Assembly (NCBI GenBank): GCA_050943335.1
Contig: JBMNOZ010000029.1
Location: 1 to 13,491 of the forward strand
Source of the DNA: JBMNOZ01 sp050943335
GTDB lineage: Bacteria > Bacillota > Desulfitobacteriia > Desulfitobacteriales > Syntrophobotulaceae
Direction: 5' to 3'
Length of the DNA stretch: 13,491 nucleotides
Both the position numbers and the translations under genes were made by a program. The notes beneath the pieces were generated by a model. The model saw only the letters and a list, made by a program, of their open reading frames with translations, was not told the origin of the DNA and did no database searches. This document shows positions 5,187 to 12,656 of this stretch, piece after piece; within the stretch, counting starts at the first letter, position 1; each line of letters starts with the position of its first letter.

Positions 5187-6416
5187 TCATTGCTTCCCGA
5201 GCTCCAATTTCCGATGAAGAGCTTGAACAGCCGTCGCCATCTGTTCTTTTTTTACCAGTACCCAAATAGTAGTATGTGAGTCCGCAGATTGAAGAATTTC
5301 AATCCCCGCATCGGCTAAAGCTTCAACCAGGTCGGCCATTACTCCAGGCACATCAGCGATGCCGCCTCCTACAAGGGCTACTTTGGCACAGTTCGGAATT
5401 GTTTCCGGTTCAAAGCCCATATTTTTCAGAATATTAACAGCTCTGTTTGCCAGTTCATCACGCACTGTAAACAAAACTTTTTCTAACTGGACGCTGATAA
5501 AATCAACGCTGATATTTGCTAAAGCCAAGCCTTTGAAAATCCTTTTAACGGTTTGAGGCTTATCTTCTTCGTCCTGGATATTTATTTTTATTTGAGTAAC
5601 ATTGGGAGTATGAGCGATACCGGTTATTATTCGATCCCCAATGAGATCTGAACCTTCCGCCATATCAGGAAGATTATTAGTTACTAAAGTCCCGGGTCCA
5701 TCAGTAAATGTGCATTTTACTCTCAACGGTATATTTTTTTGCATCGCTATCTCCACTGCCCGGGGATGAATTATTTTTGCCCCCTCATAGGCCAAATTAC
5801 AAATATCATTATATGATACTACTTCCATGATTTTAGCATCTTCCACGATACGTGGATCAGCGGTCATTATCCCCTGGACATCAGTATACAGATCAATTGC
5901 CTCTGCCCCGAGGGCAACACCAAGAGCCGCCGCTGTTGTATCACTGCCCCCTCGCCCTAGAGTCGTGATTTCACCATCCTCTGTTATACCCTGAAAACCG
6001 GTCACAACTACAACTTTCCCTTCTTTAAGGTGCTGCAAAATTTTTTCTTGCTCGACCCTTATTATTCTTGCTTCTCCAAAGGAATCATTTGTTATAATAC
6101 CTGCCTGACCTCCGGTCAAAAGAATGGCCTCTAGCCCGAGGCTTTGTAAAGTGCTTACCATAACCGAACCGGAAATGATTTCCCCGCAACTCATAAGTAA
6201 ATCAAGTTCCCTTTTCGGAACTTCCGAGTAAATATTGGAAACCATTTTAATAAATGTATCTGTGGCATAAGGGTCTCCCATACGACCGATAGCAGAAACT
6301 ACTACTACGGGAGAATAACCTTTACTTACAACCTCGGATACCTTTGTTGCAACTTGTATTCTTCCTTCCGGATTGGCTACTGATGTGCCCCCGAATTTTT
6401 GAATTAAAATGCGCAA
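5187..6416 (-). CDS. dapG: Aspartate kinase (DapG type)
   Basis: The enzyme phosphorylates aspartate, the entry step to diaminopimelate, lysine, threonine and methionine. The 409 residues are split into an N-terminal kinase domain (KFGGTSV at 7-13, TTLGRGGSDT at 151-160, YTDVQGI at 177-183) and two C-terminal ACT regulatory domains from about 265 and 340. The start is TTG, with GGAGG seven bases upstream; no better ATG is near. Position next to dapA and spoVF matches B. subtilis dapG (aspartokinase I, inhibited by diaminopimelate there), and the length agrees. The leader is only about 15 nt, too short for a lysine riboswitch. The asd gene that precedes dapG in B. subtilis is missing here. Confidence 0.93.
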   Translation of the reverse strand: MRILIQKFGGTSVANPEGRIQVATKVSEVVSKGYSPVVVVSAIGRMGDPYATDTFIKMVSNIYSEVPKRELDLLMSCGEIISGSVMVSTLQSLGLEAILLTGGQAGIITNDSFGEARIIRVEQEKILQHLKEGKVVVVTGFQGITEDGEITTLGRGGSDTTAAALGVALGAEAIDLYTDVQGIMTADPRIVEDAKIMEVVSYNDICNLAYEGAKIIHPRAVEIAMQKNIPLRVKCTFTDGPGTLVTNNLPDMAEGSDLIGDRIITGIAHTPNVTQIKINIQDEEDKPQTVKRIFKGLALANISVDFISVQLEKVLFTVRDELANRAVNILKNMGFEPETIPNCAKVALVGGGIADVPGVMADLVEALADAGIEILQSADSHTTIWVLVKKEQMATAVQALHRKLELGKQ

Positions 6417-6437
6417 ATAAATTCCTCCTTCCTCGTT

Positions 6438-6446
6438 ATTATAACA
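6438..6446 (-). promoter_or_regulatory. Extended -10 promoter of dapG-dapA
   Basis: The minus strand reads TGTTATAAT, a perfect -10 with the TG extension, between the spoVFB terminator and dapG. The base stretch 17 upstream (TATTTA) is a poor -35. Another TATAAT occurs at 6462-6457 without a good -35. Transcription would start near 6431, giving a leader of about 15 nt that includes the ribosome site. Confidence 0.5.
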
Positions 6447-6477
6447 GCTCTAAGTTATTATAAATAGTTCTAACATA

Positions 6478-6528
6478 TAAAAAGACAGCGTAAATTTAGC
6501 ATCCTTGCCAGATACTAAATTTACCGCT
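6478..6528 (-). terminator. Terminator after spoVFB
   Basis: The minus strand reads AGCGGTAAATTTAG, a 15-base loop, then CTAAATTTACGCT, a 13-bp stem with one bulged G. GTCTTTTTAT follows. It separates the dipicolinate synthase genes from dapG-dapA. Confidence 0.8.
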
Positions 6529-6563
6529 TAAATTTAAAAGAATTACTAATTGTGAATACCGAT

Positions 6564-7154
6564 TTAAGTCGTAAATTCTATCAATAATGGTTGAATCTGT
6601 TTCCCTTGACAGGCCGCTAGAATCGTTTCCGGAATCATTTCCATATGAGCGACTAACGAATTAGCTTTAGTTAAGGGACTATCCTGCCCAAAGGGGACAA
6701 AAAAAATATTTTTAGATGACAATAGCAAACCAATATTCTTGGCACTGATCCCGAGACCATCATTAGTAGAAACTGCAATCACTACCGGAAAGAAATTGCG
6801 CAAATGTGCTTTAGCTGCCATAACAACTGAAGTGTCGTTAATACCGTTAGCTAATTTTGCTAGTGTGCTGCCGGTACAGGGGGCAATCACTAAACAATCA
6901 AAAAGTTTCTGGGGACCGATGGGCTCTACTTCGGGAATTGTTCTTAAAGGTTCTCGGCCTGTAACATTTTTAAGAGTCTCCTTCCAATAACTTGCTTTCC
7001 CGAATCTAGTATCCATTTGATCAACGGCAGGCGAAATAATTGGTGTAACATCTGCTCCTTCTTTAACTAATTGTTTTACAACTTCTATTACTTCTTTCAA
7101 CACGCAATGAGATCCTGTTAAAGCAAAACCTATCCTTAAGCCCTCGAATCTCAT
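6564..7154 (-). CDS. spoVFB: Dipicolinate synthase subunit B
   Basis: SpoVFB (DpaB) is the flavoprotein-fold subunit of dipicolinate synthase, which makes the spore-core chelator dipicolinic acid from the DapA product in the mother cell (family knowledge). The 196 residues are close to the usual 200. Visible are the N-terminal nucleotide-binding start GFALTGSHC (9-17) and APCTGSTLAKLANGI (91-105), typical of this flavoprotein family. Its ATG directly abuts the TAA of spoVFA, and its GGAGG ribosome site lies inside the end of spoVFA. Translational coupling and equal subunit supply are therefore likely. A terminator follows. Confidence 0.95.
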   Translation of the reverse strand: MRFEGLRIGFALTGSHCVLKEVIEVVKQLVKEGADVTPIISPAVDQMDTRFGKASYWKETLKNVTGREPLRTIPEVEPIGPQKLFDCLVIAPCTGSTLAKLANGINDTSVVMAAKAHLRNFFPVVIAVSTNDGLGISAKNIGLLLSSKNIFFVPFGQDSPLTKANSLVAHMEMIPETILAACQGKQIQPLLIEFTT

Positions 7155-8078
7155 TTAAACCTTCCTCCTTCTCGATAACCTTTCGTCCTTAGAGGCAAGG
7201 TGTTCAAGAATTATGGGTGGATAGATTTTAGCAAGGATCTGAGCGGCGGTCTTGGGAGCCACTATTCCGGGTAAGCCAGGAGCTAACTGGGCTTTAATTC
7301 CCAGCATTTGAGCATATTCAAAATCCGTTCCTCCCGGAATTGAGGCTAAATCGATAATTACAACATCCCGCGCCATTTTATCTATCAACTCTTTAGTTAA
7401 AATGTGATTAGGCACTGTATTAAATATTATTTCAGCTTCCCCGATTTTTTCCTCCAACTCTTCAAAGCTCAAAGCCCGAACCCCAATCTCCACGGCTCTG
7501 GCCAAATCTTTAGGTTTTCTAGCTACTGCTGTCACTTTCGCTCCCAAGGCATGAAGCATTCTCACTAAGGTAGTCCCGCATTTTCCAAAACCCAATACAA
7601 AGCTTTGACTGCTATGTATTGTGATGTTAGTTGATTCCATAGCCATTTGGATGGCCCCTTCAGCAGAAGGAATTGAATTCAAAATTGCAACTTCATCCCT
7701 GTTAGCGATCTCTACTAAGGTGATCCCTAAACTTAGAGCTGCCTTTTTTAAGGCAGGACGAGCAAAACCTATAAAAAGAGGAACTCCATCCGGAACAGAT
7801 TTCAAAATCTCATTATTTAAAAGAATTGGTTTACTGGAATATTTAGCCTTAATTAAGCCCCGTTCGTCTGCTCCAAACATCGGGAAAATCAGAACATCCG
7901 CTCTAGGAATAAGTTCTTGAAAAGAGCCAGCATGTTCAATACTGTTCCCAAGCGGTGAATTCTCCAGCCCATAGCCAATGATTTCGGCTCCAAGATTTTG
8001 CAACTCCGGAATAAGGTAGATTTCTCTATCATCCCCACCAATCACAACCAGACATATTCCTTCAAGTACCGCACCCAT
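7155..8078 (-). CDS. spoVFA: Dipicolinate synthase subunit A
   Basis: SpoVFA (DpaA) is the NAD(P)-dependent dehydrogenase-like subunit that with SpoVFB forms dipicolinic acid in the mother cell during sporulation. The 307 residues compare with about 297 in B. subtilis. The N-terminal domain begins CLVVIGGDDREIYL (9-22), a signature of the family. The Rossmann nucleotide-binding motif is VLGFGKCGTTL (161-171, G163-x-G165-x-x-G168). The extra length is a basic C-terminal tail ending RRRKV. ATG start with GGAGG seven bases upstream. It is preceded by a candidate sigma-K promoter in the 74-base gap after dapB, and its stop codon touches the spoVFB start. Confidence 0.95.
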   Translation of the reverse strand: MGAVLEGICLVVIGGDDREIYLIPELQNLGAEIIGYGLENSPLGNSIEHAGSFQELIPRADVLIFPMFGADERGLIKAKYSSKPILLNNEILKSVPDGVPLFIGFARPALKKAALSLGITLVEIANRDEVAILNSIPSAEGAIQMAMESTNITIHSSQSFVLGFGKCGTTLVRMLHALGAKVTAVARKPKDLARAVEIGVRALSFEELEEKIGEAEIIFNTVPNHILTKELIDKMARDVVIIDLASIPGGTDFEYAQMLGIKAQLAPGLPGIVAPKTAAQILAKIYPPIILEHLASKDERLSRRRKV

Positions 8079-8113
8079 ATCTATGCCTCCTTGTTGGATA
8101 GTAAACTACTAAC

Positions 8114-8142
8114 CATTATATGAGTGGGCTATAGAGGCGGTG
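8114..8142 (-). promoter_or_regulatory. Candidate sigma-K promoter of spoVFA-spoVFB
   Basis: The minus strand holds CACC (8142-8139), whose AC lies 17 bases before CATATAATG (8122-8114). This fits the sigma-K pattern of AC at -35 and CATAnnnT at -10. A sigma-A reading (TATAAT) has GCACCG at -35, a poor match. spoVF is a sigma-K target in B. subtilis, so the placement makes sense; the site itself is a prediction. Confidence 0.55.
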
Positions 8143-8152
8143 CTTAAAGTTA

Positions 8153-8956
8153 TTAGTCCAAAAAGTTCTCCAGACCGATAATAAAGTCGGCCATTTTATA
8201 AGCTTTCCGAATAGCTAGCATTACTCCGGGCATATAGGCTTCTCTGGAGTAGGCATCGTGACGGATAGTTAAGGTTTGTCCAAGACCTCCAAATATTACT
8301 TCCTGGTGGGCGAGCATTCCTGGCAGACGCACTGAATGAATCCGAATGCCGTTAAAATCTCCACCACGGGAACCCGGAATTTTCTCGTATTCATTAGGGT
8401 GTCCCTGAACCATAGGTTTACGAATTTGAGAAATCATTTCCGCTGTTTTCAATGCCGTCCCCGAAGGCGCATCAAGTTTATTATCATGATGAGCTTCAAT
8501 AATATCAACATGACTGAAATATTTGGCTGTTTCCCTGGCCAGCTTCATCATTAATATAGCTCCTAAAGAAAAGTTAGGAGCAATAAAAACGCCGACTTTT
8601 CTTTCCTGAGCTAAATCTCTAAGCTCAACTATCTCTTTTTCATCAAGCCCGGTGGCCCCGATAACAGGGATTACCCTGGCTCTAATTGCCTCTTTGGCAT
8701 TTGTTAATACCGATTTGGGATTAGTAAAATCAACTAGTATATCTGCTTTTAGGTCTATCAAATCTTCAGAAGAAAATGAGCCTCTGACACTGATTCCTAA
8801 GGGAGAAAGCCCAAGAACCGTTCCGTATTCGCTTCCTTTTTTCTGAATATCTGAAACCCCTATAAGCTCCATATCCTCCTGTTTTAGGATGGTACTGGCC
8901 GTTTGCATGCCCATTTTTCCACAAGCCCCGGCAACAAATACTCTTATTCTTTCCAA
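8153..8956 (-). CDS. dapB: 4-hydroxy-tetrahydrodipicolinate reductase
   Basis: DapB reduces the DapA product with NAD(P)H toward diaminopimelate and lysine, competing with dipicolinate synthase for the same intermediate. From the TTG at 8956 it has 267 residues, the B. subtilis length. GGAGGG lies seven bases before this TTG; an upstream in-frame ATG at 9004 would add 16 residues but has no ribosome site and would start inside the leader hairpin. Motifs: nucleotide-binding GACGKMG (10-16), GATG (100-103), catalytic EAHHDNKLDAPSGTA (154-168) with His156/His157 and Lys160. In B. subtilis dapB is not part of this block, so its position just before spoVFA is a local arrangement that puts both users of the branch-point metabolite side by side. 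Confidence 0.95.
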   Translation of the reverse strand: MERIRVFVAGACGKMGMQTASTILKQEDMELIGVSDIQKKGSEYGTVLGLSPLGISVRGSFSSEDLIDLKADILVDFTNPKSVLTNAKEAIRARVIPVIGATGLDEKEIVELRDLAQERKVGVFIAPNFSLGAILMMKLARETAKYFSHVDIIEAHHDNKLDAPSGTALKTAEMISQIRKPMVQGHPNEYEKIPGSRGGDFNGIRIHSVRLPGMLAHQEVIFGGLGQTLTIRHDAYSREAYMPGVMLAIRKAYKMADFIIGLENFLD

Positions 8957-8992
8957 ATGAATTCCCTCCTGCATTAAAGGCCTAATATAAAA

Positions 8993-9013
8993 CCCCGTAC
9001 ACATCCGTCGGGG
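8993..9013 (-). promoter_or_regulatory. Leader hairpin before dapB
   Basis: The minus strand reads CCCCG, 11 bases, CGGGG, then TTTTATA. It sits between the predicted transcription start and the dapB ribosome site. The stem is only five G-C pairs and the T run is short. It could be a weak attenuator or simply leader structure. Confidence 0.35.
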
Positions 9014-9029
9014 CTAATTAGCTCTTAAT

Positions 9030-9058
9030 ATTTTATTATAATGCACCACTGCTGTCAA
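9030..9058 (-). promoter_or_regulatory. Promoter of dapB (sigma-A type)
   Basis: On the minus strand -35 TTGACA (9058-9053), 17-base spacer, -10 TAAAAT (9035-9030). A TATAAT lies only 12 bases from the same -35, which is too close. No terminator is visible after ymxH, so upstream transcripts may also read into dapB. Confidence 0.65.
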
Positions 9059-9089
9059 ATACGTCAATATTTCATCATTGATCCTCAGT

Positions 9090-9347
9090 TCAGCCATTAA
9101 ATTCTGCATAATCAATATCTACGATTATAACCTCATTACCTACCTTTTTAATTGCTTTCCACGGTATTACTATAGTATCAAAATCACTGCTCCCTTTTTT
9201 AAAAAACCAACCAGTACCAGATTGGATTATTAAAGCTTCTATTTTTCCGCTGGCATTAATCCTAATATCGCTATCCCCTACCAAACCCAGTTTAGCGCCA
9301 TCGTGAAGATTTACAATTTCCTTGCCGGACAATTCGCTTAAAAGCAT
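9090..9347 (-). CDS. ymxH: YlmC/YmxH family PRC-barrel protein
   Basis: A small cytoplasmic PRC-barrel protein of 85 residues, the same length as B. subtilis YmxH. It begins MLLSELSGKEIVNLHDGAKLG, the family's typical opening, followed by short beta strands (DIRINASGKIEALII, DTIVIPWKAIKKVG, EVIIVDID). The ATG at 9347 is chosen because GGAGGG lies six bases upstream; the frame continues to 9410 without a ribosome site. It starts one base after the stop of the small membrane gene upstream, so translation may be coupled. The gene is conserved between mlpA and spoVFA in B. subtilis as well. Biochemical role unknown; the relatives are linked to sporulation by neighbourhood only. Confidence 0.85.
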   Translation of the reverse strand: MLLSELSGKEIVNLHDGAKLGLVGDSDIRINASGKIEALIIQSGTGWFFKKGSSDFDTIVIPWKAIKKVGNEVIIVDIDYAEFNG

Positions 9348-9348
9348 T

Positions 9349-9663
9349 TTAAACCCTCCTTTGTCGGACCTGATCCCAAAGTTTTTTACCATAGGGCTGA
9401 AGGATAGCAATTAGTAATGATAATGCTGCCAAGGGTTTAAAATAAGTCCACGAAGAAGGATTCCATAGTTCCTCCGGCAGTCCCAAAAAAGTTAGAAGTA
9501 ACTCCAAAGATAAGTAAATACCTCCAGCCGTTCCCACAAGCTGGGTTATGGCTCGCGAAAGCGTCCCAGGTACGGGCTCTGAGCGATACATCATCATTTT
9601 CTGTCTCGTTCTTAGGGAAAAAAAAATCCCCACTAGGAGAATAATACCGATTAAGATTTCCAT
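9349..9663 (-). CDS. Small membrane protein of unknown function
   Basis: I do not recognise a family. The 104 residues contain about three hydrophobic segments: 1-15 (MEILIGIILLVGIFF), about 42-61 (LVGTAGGIYLSLELLLTFLG) and about 74-89 (FKPLAALSLLIAILQP). A basic stretch (RTRQKMMMYR, 18-27) follows the first, and the tail is positively charged (KKLWDQVRQRRV). It is probably a cytoplasmic-membrane protein. ATG start with GGAGGG five bases upstream. It lies in the dut-ymxH interval and ends one base before ymxH, and its last codons contain the ymxH ribosome site. The clear ribosome site and tight packing argue that it is real. No signal peptide cleavage site is evident. Confidence 0.75.
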   Translation of the reverse strand: MEILIGIILLVGIFFSLRTRQKMMMYRSEPVPGTLSRAITQLVGTAGGIYLSLELLLTFLGLPEELWNPSSWTYFKPLAALSLLIAILQPYGKKLWDQVRQRRV

Positions 9664-9701
9664 AGTATCCCTCCTAAAAGGAATTCTATGAAAGTATTTT
9701 T

Positions 9702-10166
9702 TTATTTATGCCCGGTAGAACCAAACCCGCCTTCTCCCCTAGGGGTATCTTCAAGTTTTTCTACTTCGACAAATACCGCCTTAGCCACATTGACAAATAG
9801 GATTTGTGCTATCCGTTCTCCATTTTCAACCTTAATATCTTGAGAACCGAGATTAATCAACGGGACTTTGACTTCCCCTCGATAATCGGAGTCAACAACG
9901 CCGACTCCGTTACATAGAGATAACCCTTTATTAAAAGCTAAACCACTACGGGCAAATATAAGAGCTACAACCTCAGGTCCGGGCAATTCTAAAGCGATTC
10001 CCGTTGGAATTTGGACCCTTTCCCCCGGTCTTATTACTATTTCCTCATCCAAACAAGCATATAGGTCCGCACCTGCGGCTCCGGGGGTTGCGTAAAGAGG
10101 GGTTCTGCCCATGCCATGTCCAGGCTTTATGTTTTTTTTAATTTTTACAATTATTTTTTTACTCAT
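9702..10166 (-). CDS. dut: dUTP diphosphatase (dUTPase), trimeric type
   Basis: Dut hydrolyses dUTP to dUMP and pyrophosphate, keeping uracil out of DNA and supplying dUMP for thymidylate. All five motifs of the homotrimeric family are present in the 154 residues: AGADLYA (31-37), ARSGLAFNKG (72-81), GVGVVDSDYRGEV (87-99, with Asp92 and Tyr95 in the active site), GERIAQILF (117-125) and the C-terminal flap RGEGGFGSTG (143-152). The N-terminal 20 residues are lysine-rich (KKIIVKIKKNIK). The ATG start is preceded by AAAGGATGA, weaker than the other ribosome sites here. It lies 16 bases after the M16 protease gene and is probably co-transcribed. Confidence 0.96.
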   Translation of the reverse strand: MSKKIIVKIKKNIKPGHGMGRTPLYATPGAAGADLYACLDEEIVIRPGERVQIPTGIALELPGPEVVALIFARSGLAFNKGLSLCNGVGVVDSDYRGEVKVPLINLGSQDIKVENGERIAQILFVNVAKAVFVEVEKLEDTPRGEGGFGSTGHK

Positions 10167-10182
10167 TGCTCATCCTTTTTAA

Positions 10183-11430
10183 TTATTGAAGAAGTCGGTC
10201 AAAATCAGTCTTTAATTCCTTCCCTAAGGTTAAAATACTGATTTTCCCTCTTTGCCATAATTGTTGAAGTAATTCTTTAATATTAGCTAGGCTTACTTTT
10301 TCAATTTGTTCTACTGTCTCATCCACTGTTTTAACTTTGCCAAAAGCTAATTCTGTTTTTCCTAATCTGCTCATCCTACTACTAACCGATTCTAACCCCA
10401 AATATAGACTGCCTTTTATTTGCGCCTTTGTTTTTCTTAATTCCTCTTCCGTAATACCGTTTTCCTTTAAACAGTCAAGTTGTTCAACAATACATTTAAT
10501 CACTTCCTCGACCTTAGCTAAACTAGTGCCGGCGTAGACTGCAAAAAGACCTGTATCCACATATGTAGAGTGATAAGAATAAACTGAATAAGCTAAACCT
10601 CTTTGTTCCCTAATTTCTTGGAAAAGACGGGAACTTAATCCCCCGCCCAGAATATTGTTGATTATCTGAAGGGTGGGCATATATTCATCATCTTGACCTA
10701 ACCCAGGAACTCCAACAATAAGATGTAGCTGTTCTGTGTCCTTTATCACGGATTTCCTAACAGTACTTCCTTTTGGTTTTTCCAAGGATAACTCCGTACC
10801 GGGTCTTTGAAACTCCCCGAAACAGGCTAGTCGCTTCACAATATCCTCATGCTTGATTTTCCCCGCAACCGCAATCACGATCCTATCCTGACTATAATTA
10901 CTTTCCAAATAGGCGCGAATTTTCTGTTCATTAAACCCCTTAATAGTTTCCTCTTCTCCTAAAATAGGCTTGCCCAAAGAATTATTCTCCCAGACATAAC
11001 GGGAAAACAAATCATGGATCAGTTCATCCGGAGTGTCTTGATACATTTTTATTTCTTCAAGAACTACATTTTTTTCTTTTTCAATTTCCTTATTGTCAAA
11101 GCGAGAGTTAAAAAACATATCACTGAGGACATCAATAGCCAAAGGTACATGTTCGTCAAGAACCCTGGCGTAATAACATGTGAACTCTTTGGTGGTAAAA
11201 GCATTTAATTGCCCGCCGACCGCCTCCAAAGTTTCAGCTAGTTCTCGGGCACTACGCTTCTGAGTCCCTTTAAAAAACATGTGTTCAATAAAATGAGAAA
11301 TGCCTTCGTATCCCTTTGTTTCATTGCGGGAACCGGTTTTCACCCAGATACCTATAGCCACCGAACGTACATGATCAATCTCTTCCGTTATGATCCTTAC
11401 TCCGTTTGGCAGGGTATGTTTCCGGTACAT
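10183..11430 (-). CDS. mlpA: M16-family zinc protease (MlpA/YmxG type)
   Basis: A pitrilysin-family peptidase with the inverted zinc motif HFIEH at 46-50 and the downstream glutamate ligand near Glu126 (NVVLEEIKMYQD). The C-terminal half carries the second M16 domain (IINNILGGGLSSRLFQEIRE, then REQRGLAYSVYS). The 415 residues match the B. subtilis YmxG/MlpA length of about 409. The ATG at 11430 is chosen; an adjacent TTG one codon upstream (11433) has slightly better spacing to GGAGG and is possible. No signal peptide is seen, so it should be cytoplasmic. It sits 14 bases after the carboxypeptidase gene and before dut. Its physiological substrate is not evident from the sequence. Confidence 0.92.
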   Translation of the reverse strand: MYRKHTLPNGVRIITEEIDHVRSVAIGIWVKTGSRNETKGYEGISHFIEHMFFKGTQKRSARELAETLEAVGGQLNAFTTKEFTCYYARVLDEHVPLAIDVLSDMFFNSRFDNKEIEKEKNVVLEEIKMYQDTPDELIHDLFSRYVWENNSLGKPILGEEETIKGFNEQKIRAYLESNYSQDRIVIAVAGKIKHEDIVKRLACFGEFQRPGTELSLEKPKGSTVRKSVIKDTEQLHLIVGVPGLGQDDEYMPTLQIINNILGGGLSSRLFQEIREQRGLAYSVYSYHSTYVDTGLFAVYAGTSLAKVEEVIKCIVEQLDCLKENGITEEELRKTKAQIKGSLYLGLESVSSRMSRLGKTELAFGKVKTVDETVEQIEKVSLANIKELLQQLWQRGKISILTLGKELKTDFDRLLQ

Positions 11431-11444
11431 CAATTGCCTTCCTC

Positions 11445-12608
11445 CTAGCTTATTTGTTTTAAATGCTGTTTAAAGAAATTTAAGGGGCTGCTTTTATAGT
11501 TTCGTGGAGTAACCAAAACTTCCTTTTTTAAAAGCCTTTCAGGTGTAAATATATAATAATATCCCAAAACCTCTCCGGCTTTAATCTCTTTTCGAACTAG
11601 CGGTTTGAGTTTGATTTCATACCCAAGGGTGTTAATATTCTCTTTTCTTATACAAATATTTAGATCCTTAGTTAGAACCAGGGGAATATCTGATCCTGCA
11701 AAGGGAAAGGTTGCAACCGGATCTCCCTTTTTCCCAAAGGAAACTATTTCTGTATTCTTAAATCCCCAATCCATTAGCCGCTCGGCATCACCAAACCGAT
11801 CAGGGGCATCTAAAAGCACGCAGATCAGTCTTCTCCCCTCTTTGCTGGCCGAAGCAATCAGACATTTGCCTGCCGCATTGGTAGTGCCGGTTTTAATCCC
11901 ATCCGCATAAGGGTAGGTCCATAACAACTTATTGGTATTTTTAACTTCTTGGATTTTCGCTGGTTCCTCGTATTCAATGGTCGAATACTTTTGAGCAACA
12001 ATATGGGCAAAAGTTTCGTCCTGCATCGCATACCTGGCGATTACCGCCAAGTCATAGGCTGTAGAATAATGATTTTTATCCGGTAAACCGTGGGGATTAA
12101 CAAAGTTCGAACGGGTAGCTCCCAAGGAAACCGCTTTAAGATTCATAAGCCTCATAAACTCATCTAAACTGCCAGCCGCCTGTTCTGCAATAGCCACACA
12201 AGCATCGTTACCGGAACGAATAAGGGCCCCTTCAAGGAGTTCTCGCAAAGCAAGTCTGTTTCCTTTATTCAAGTAAATTGAGGATTCCCCGACCTGATCA
12301 GCTTTCTCGCTGACAGTTGCTATTTCATTAAGTTTTGCCATTTCTAAAGCCACAATTGCGGTTAAAACTTTTGTGGTACTGGCTGGAGGCCGTTGCCGGT
12401 GAGCATCTCTTTCATACAAGATTTCCCCCGTTAAGGCATCCATAAGTAGAGCGGAATGGGCCGTAACATAGGGAAATGACCATTCCCCTCCAGAAAAACC
12501 GGAGGTTTCTATCGAGACAGAGCTTTTTGCTACTGCAAAACAATTTCCAGTGAATAGAGACAAATATATCAAGACCCCAATAAACAAACGTCTTATAAAA
12601 ATCCTCAT
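11445..12608 (-). CDS. D-alanyl-D-alanine carboxypeptidase (S11 family, DacF-like)
   Basis: A penicillin-binding protein that trims the terminal D-Ala from peptidoglycan side chains. The N-terminal signal peptide (RRLFIGVLIYLSLFTGNCFA) is likely cleaved near Ala25. The three catalytic motifs are intact: SxxK as S77-T-T-K80, SGN at 132-134, and KTG at 239-241. The C-terminal PBP5-type domain runs from about 300 to the end, and the final residues (SPLNFFKQHLKQIS) may form the membrane-binding amphipathic helix usual in the family. The 387 residues are close to B. subtilis DacF (389) and DacB (382). ATG start preceded by GGGGTGG. B. subtilis has no carboxypeptidase at this place; the surrounding sporulation genes suggest, without proving, a role in spore wall or cortex. 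Confidence 0.93.
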   Translation of the reverse strand: MRIFIRRLFIGVLIYLSLFTGNCFAVAKSSVSIETSGFSGGEWSFPYVTAHSALLMDALTGEILYERDAHRQRPPASTTKVLTAIVALEMAKLNEIATVSEKADQVGESSIYLNKGNRLALRELLEGALIRSGNDACVAIAEQAAGSLDEFMRLMNLKAVSLGATRSNFVNPHGLPDKNHYSTAYDLAVIARYAMQDETFAHIVAQKYSTIEYEEPAKIQEVKNTNKLLWTYPYADGIKTGTTNAAGKCLIASASKEGRRLICVLLDAPDRFGDAERLMDWGFKNTEIVSFGKKGDPVATFPFAGSDIPLVLTKDLNICIRKENINTLGYEIKLKPLVRKEIKAGEVLGYYYIFTPERLLKKEVLVTPRNYKSSPLNFFKQHLKQIS

Positions 12609-12656
12609 CTCAATACCACCCCTTTAGTTGGCTCCTGGGGTAGTATTTCCCGAAGT

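Noticed and set aside
6417..6477. Lysine riboswitch before dapG
   Set aside because: The space between the spoVFB terminator and dapG is about 60 bases, far too short for an L-box, and no L-box motifs are seen.
8957..9004. Upstream ATG starts for dapB
   Set aside because: They lack ribosome sites and would place coding sequence in the leader hairpin. The TTG at 8956 has GGAGGG seven bases upstream and gives the standard 267 residues.
9037..9058. TATAAT (9042-9037) as the -10 of the dapB promoter
   Set aside because: It is only 12 bases from TTGACA. TAAAAT at 17 bases is the better partner.
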